The translations under genes and the position numbers were made by a program. 64,000 nt of DNA from Adineta ricciae (Eukaryota > Rotifera > Eurotatoria > Adinetida > Adinetidae), in contig CAJNOJ010000034.1 in NCBI GenBank assembly GCA_905250025.1, positions 372,001 to 436,000 of the forward strand, read 5' to 3'. A model generated the notes under the pieces. The model had not been told where the DNA came from, did not search any database, and saw only the letters and a list, made by a program, of their open reading frames with translations. How positions within the stretch are numbered: the stretch's first letter is position 1; the number at the start of each line of letters is the position of its first letter. Shown here in pieces: positions 60,809 through 64,000 of this stretch.

Positions 60809-61013
60809 TTATCGAATTTTGTTGTATTCTTTCTCAAAATAAACTATCTGTTCAGATCGTTTATAGATTCGGATGTCATTTTCAAGCAAGACCAACGCAA
60901 AATAGATGTGATGATTCGACATTCAGACAATAGAAAATTACTAACTAGTTCAGAAGCTTTATTAGTACATGTACAAAGTTGATAAATAGAAAAAACGAAC
61001 AAATGAAAGTTTT
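60809..61013. other. convergent 3' intergenic spacer
   Basis: Only 205 nt separate the PUS3 stop (+) from the glutamate-receptor stop (-), so both polyadenylation regions lie here. AATAAA is present on (+) at about 60838. Confidence 0.5.

Positions 61014-64000
<2,987 letters not shown>

Overview
The window is nuclear DNA of a compact metazoan genome. It is AT-rich by eye, genes lie close together on both strands, and almost every gene is split by introns of about 48-60 nt with GT...AG ends. The gene set is animal: an AMPA/kainate-type glutamate receptor, a Rab26/37-like GTPase, a villin-headpiece (dematin/abLIM-like) protein, TXNDC11, COMMD4, DCAF11, CPTP, CMTR2, OTUD5, PUS3 and SFI1. Short introns, two diverged haplotypes and a relic of an F-box-like family make a bdelloid rotifer the best guess. 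This is an inference; no marker gene proves it. The gene models below were built by hand from splice signals, and nearly all sum to whole codons.

Layout. 1-776: 3' end of an unrecognised (+) gene. 3.1-7.3 kb: TRAF-like RING protein and an RBR ubiquitin ligase, both (-). 8.1-10.5 kb: an acidic/Ser-rich protein with a weak HCFC1R1-like motif, then CPTP, closely spaced on (+). 10.5-14.2 kb: gene-poor accessory stretch with an F-box-like relic, an intact caspase-like gene with a Cys-rich tail, and an orphan IAP-type RING fragment. 14.4-16.7 kb: acetyl-CoA synthetase (-). 17.6-29.0 kb: TXNDC11-COMMD4-RPS6 (-), present twice around a run of Ns. 29.3-31.4 kb: DCAF11 (+). 31.7-32.8 kb: trypsin-like protease (-). 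33.6-38.4 kb: SFI1 (+). 39.2-55.0 kb: RAB26-like (+), CMTR2 (-) and the villin-headpiece gene (-), again present twice around a single n. 56.8-60.8 kb: OTUD5 and PUS3 (+). 61.0-64.0 kb: ionotropic glutamate receptor (-), running off the window.

The main structural point is that both duplicated blocks (17738-23254 with 23300-28819, and 38907-46236 with 46238-about 53590) meet exactly at unknown bases, and genes are cut at the joins. The simplest reading is two haplotype contigs overlapping end to end in the assembly, not true tandem duplications. If so, the real locus is about 51 kb.

The genes are mostly unrelated housekeeping functions (ubiquitin signalling, RNA modification, lipid transfer, acetate activation, translation), so no pathway cluster is proposed. 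The less ordinary signals are the caspase-like gene and its neighbours, intron-type acceptors just upstream of many start codons (candidate spliced-leader sites), a recurring GTTCG 5' splice site, a GC-AG intron, and a 12-nt stop-to-stop antisense overlap. I found no convincing undescribed multi-gene system, tRNA, rRNA, CRISPR array or intact transposon.
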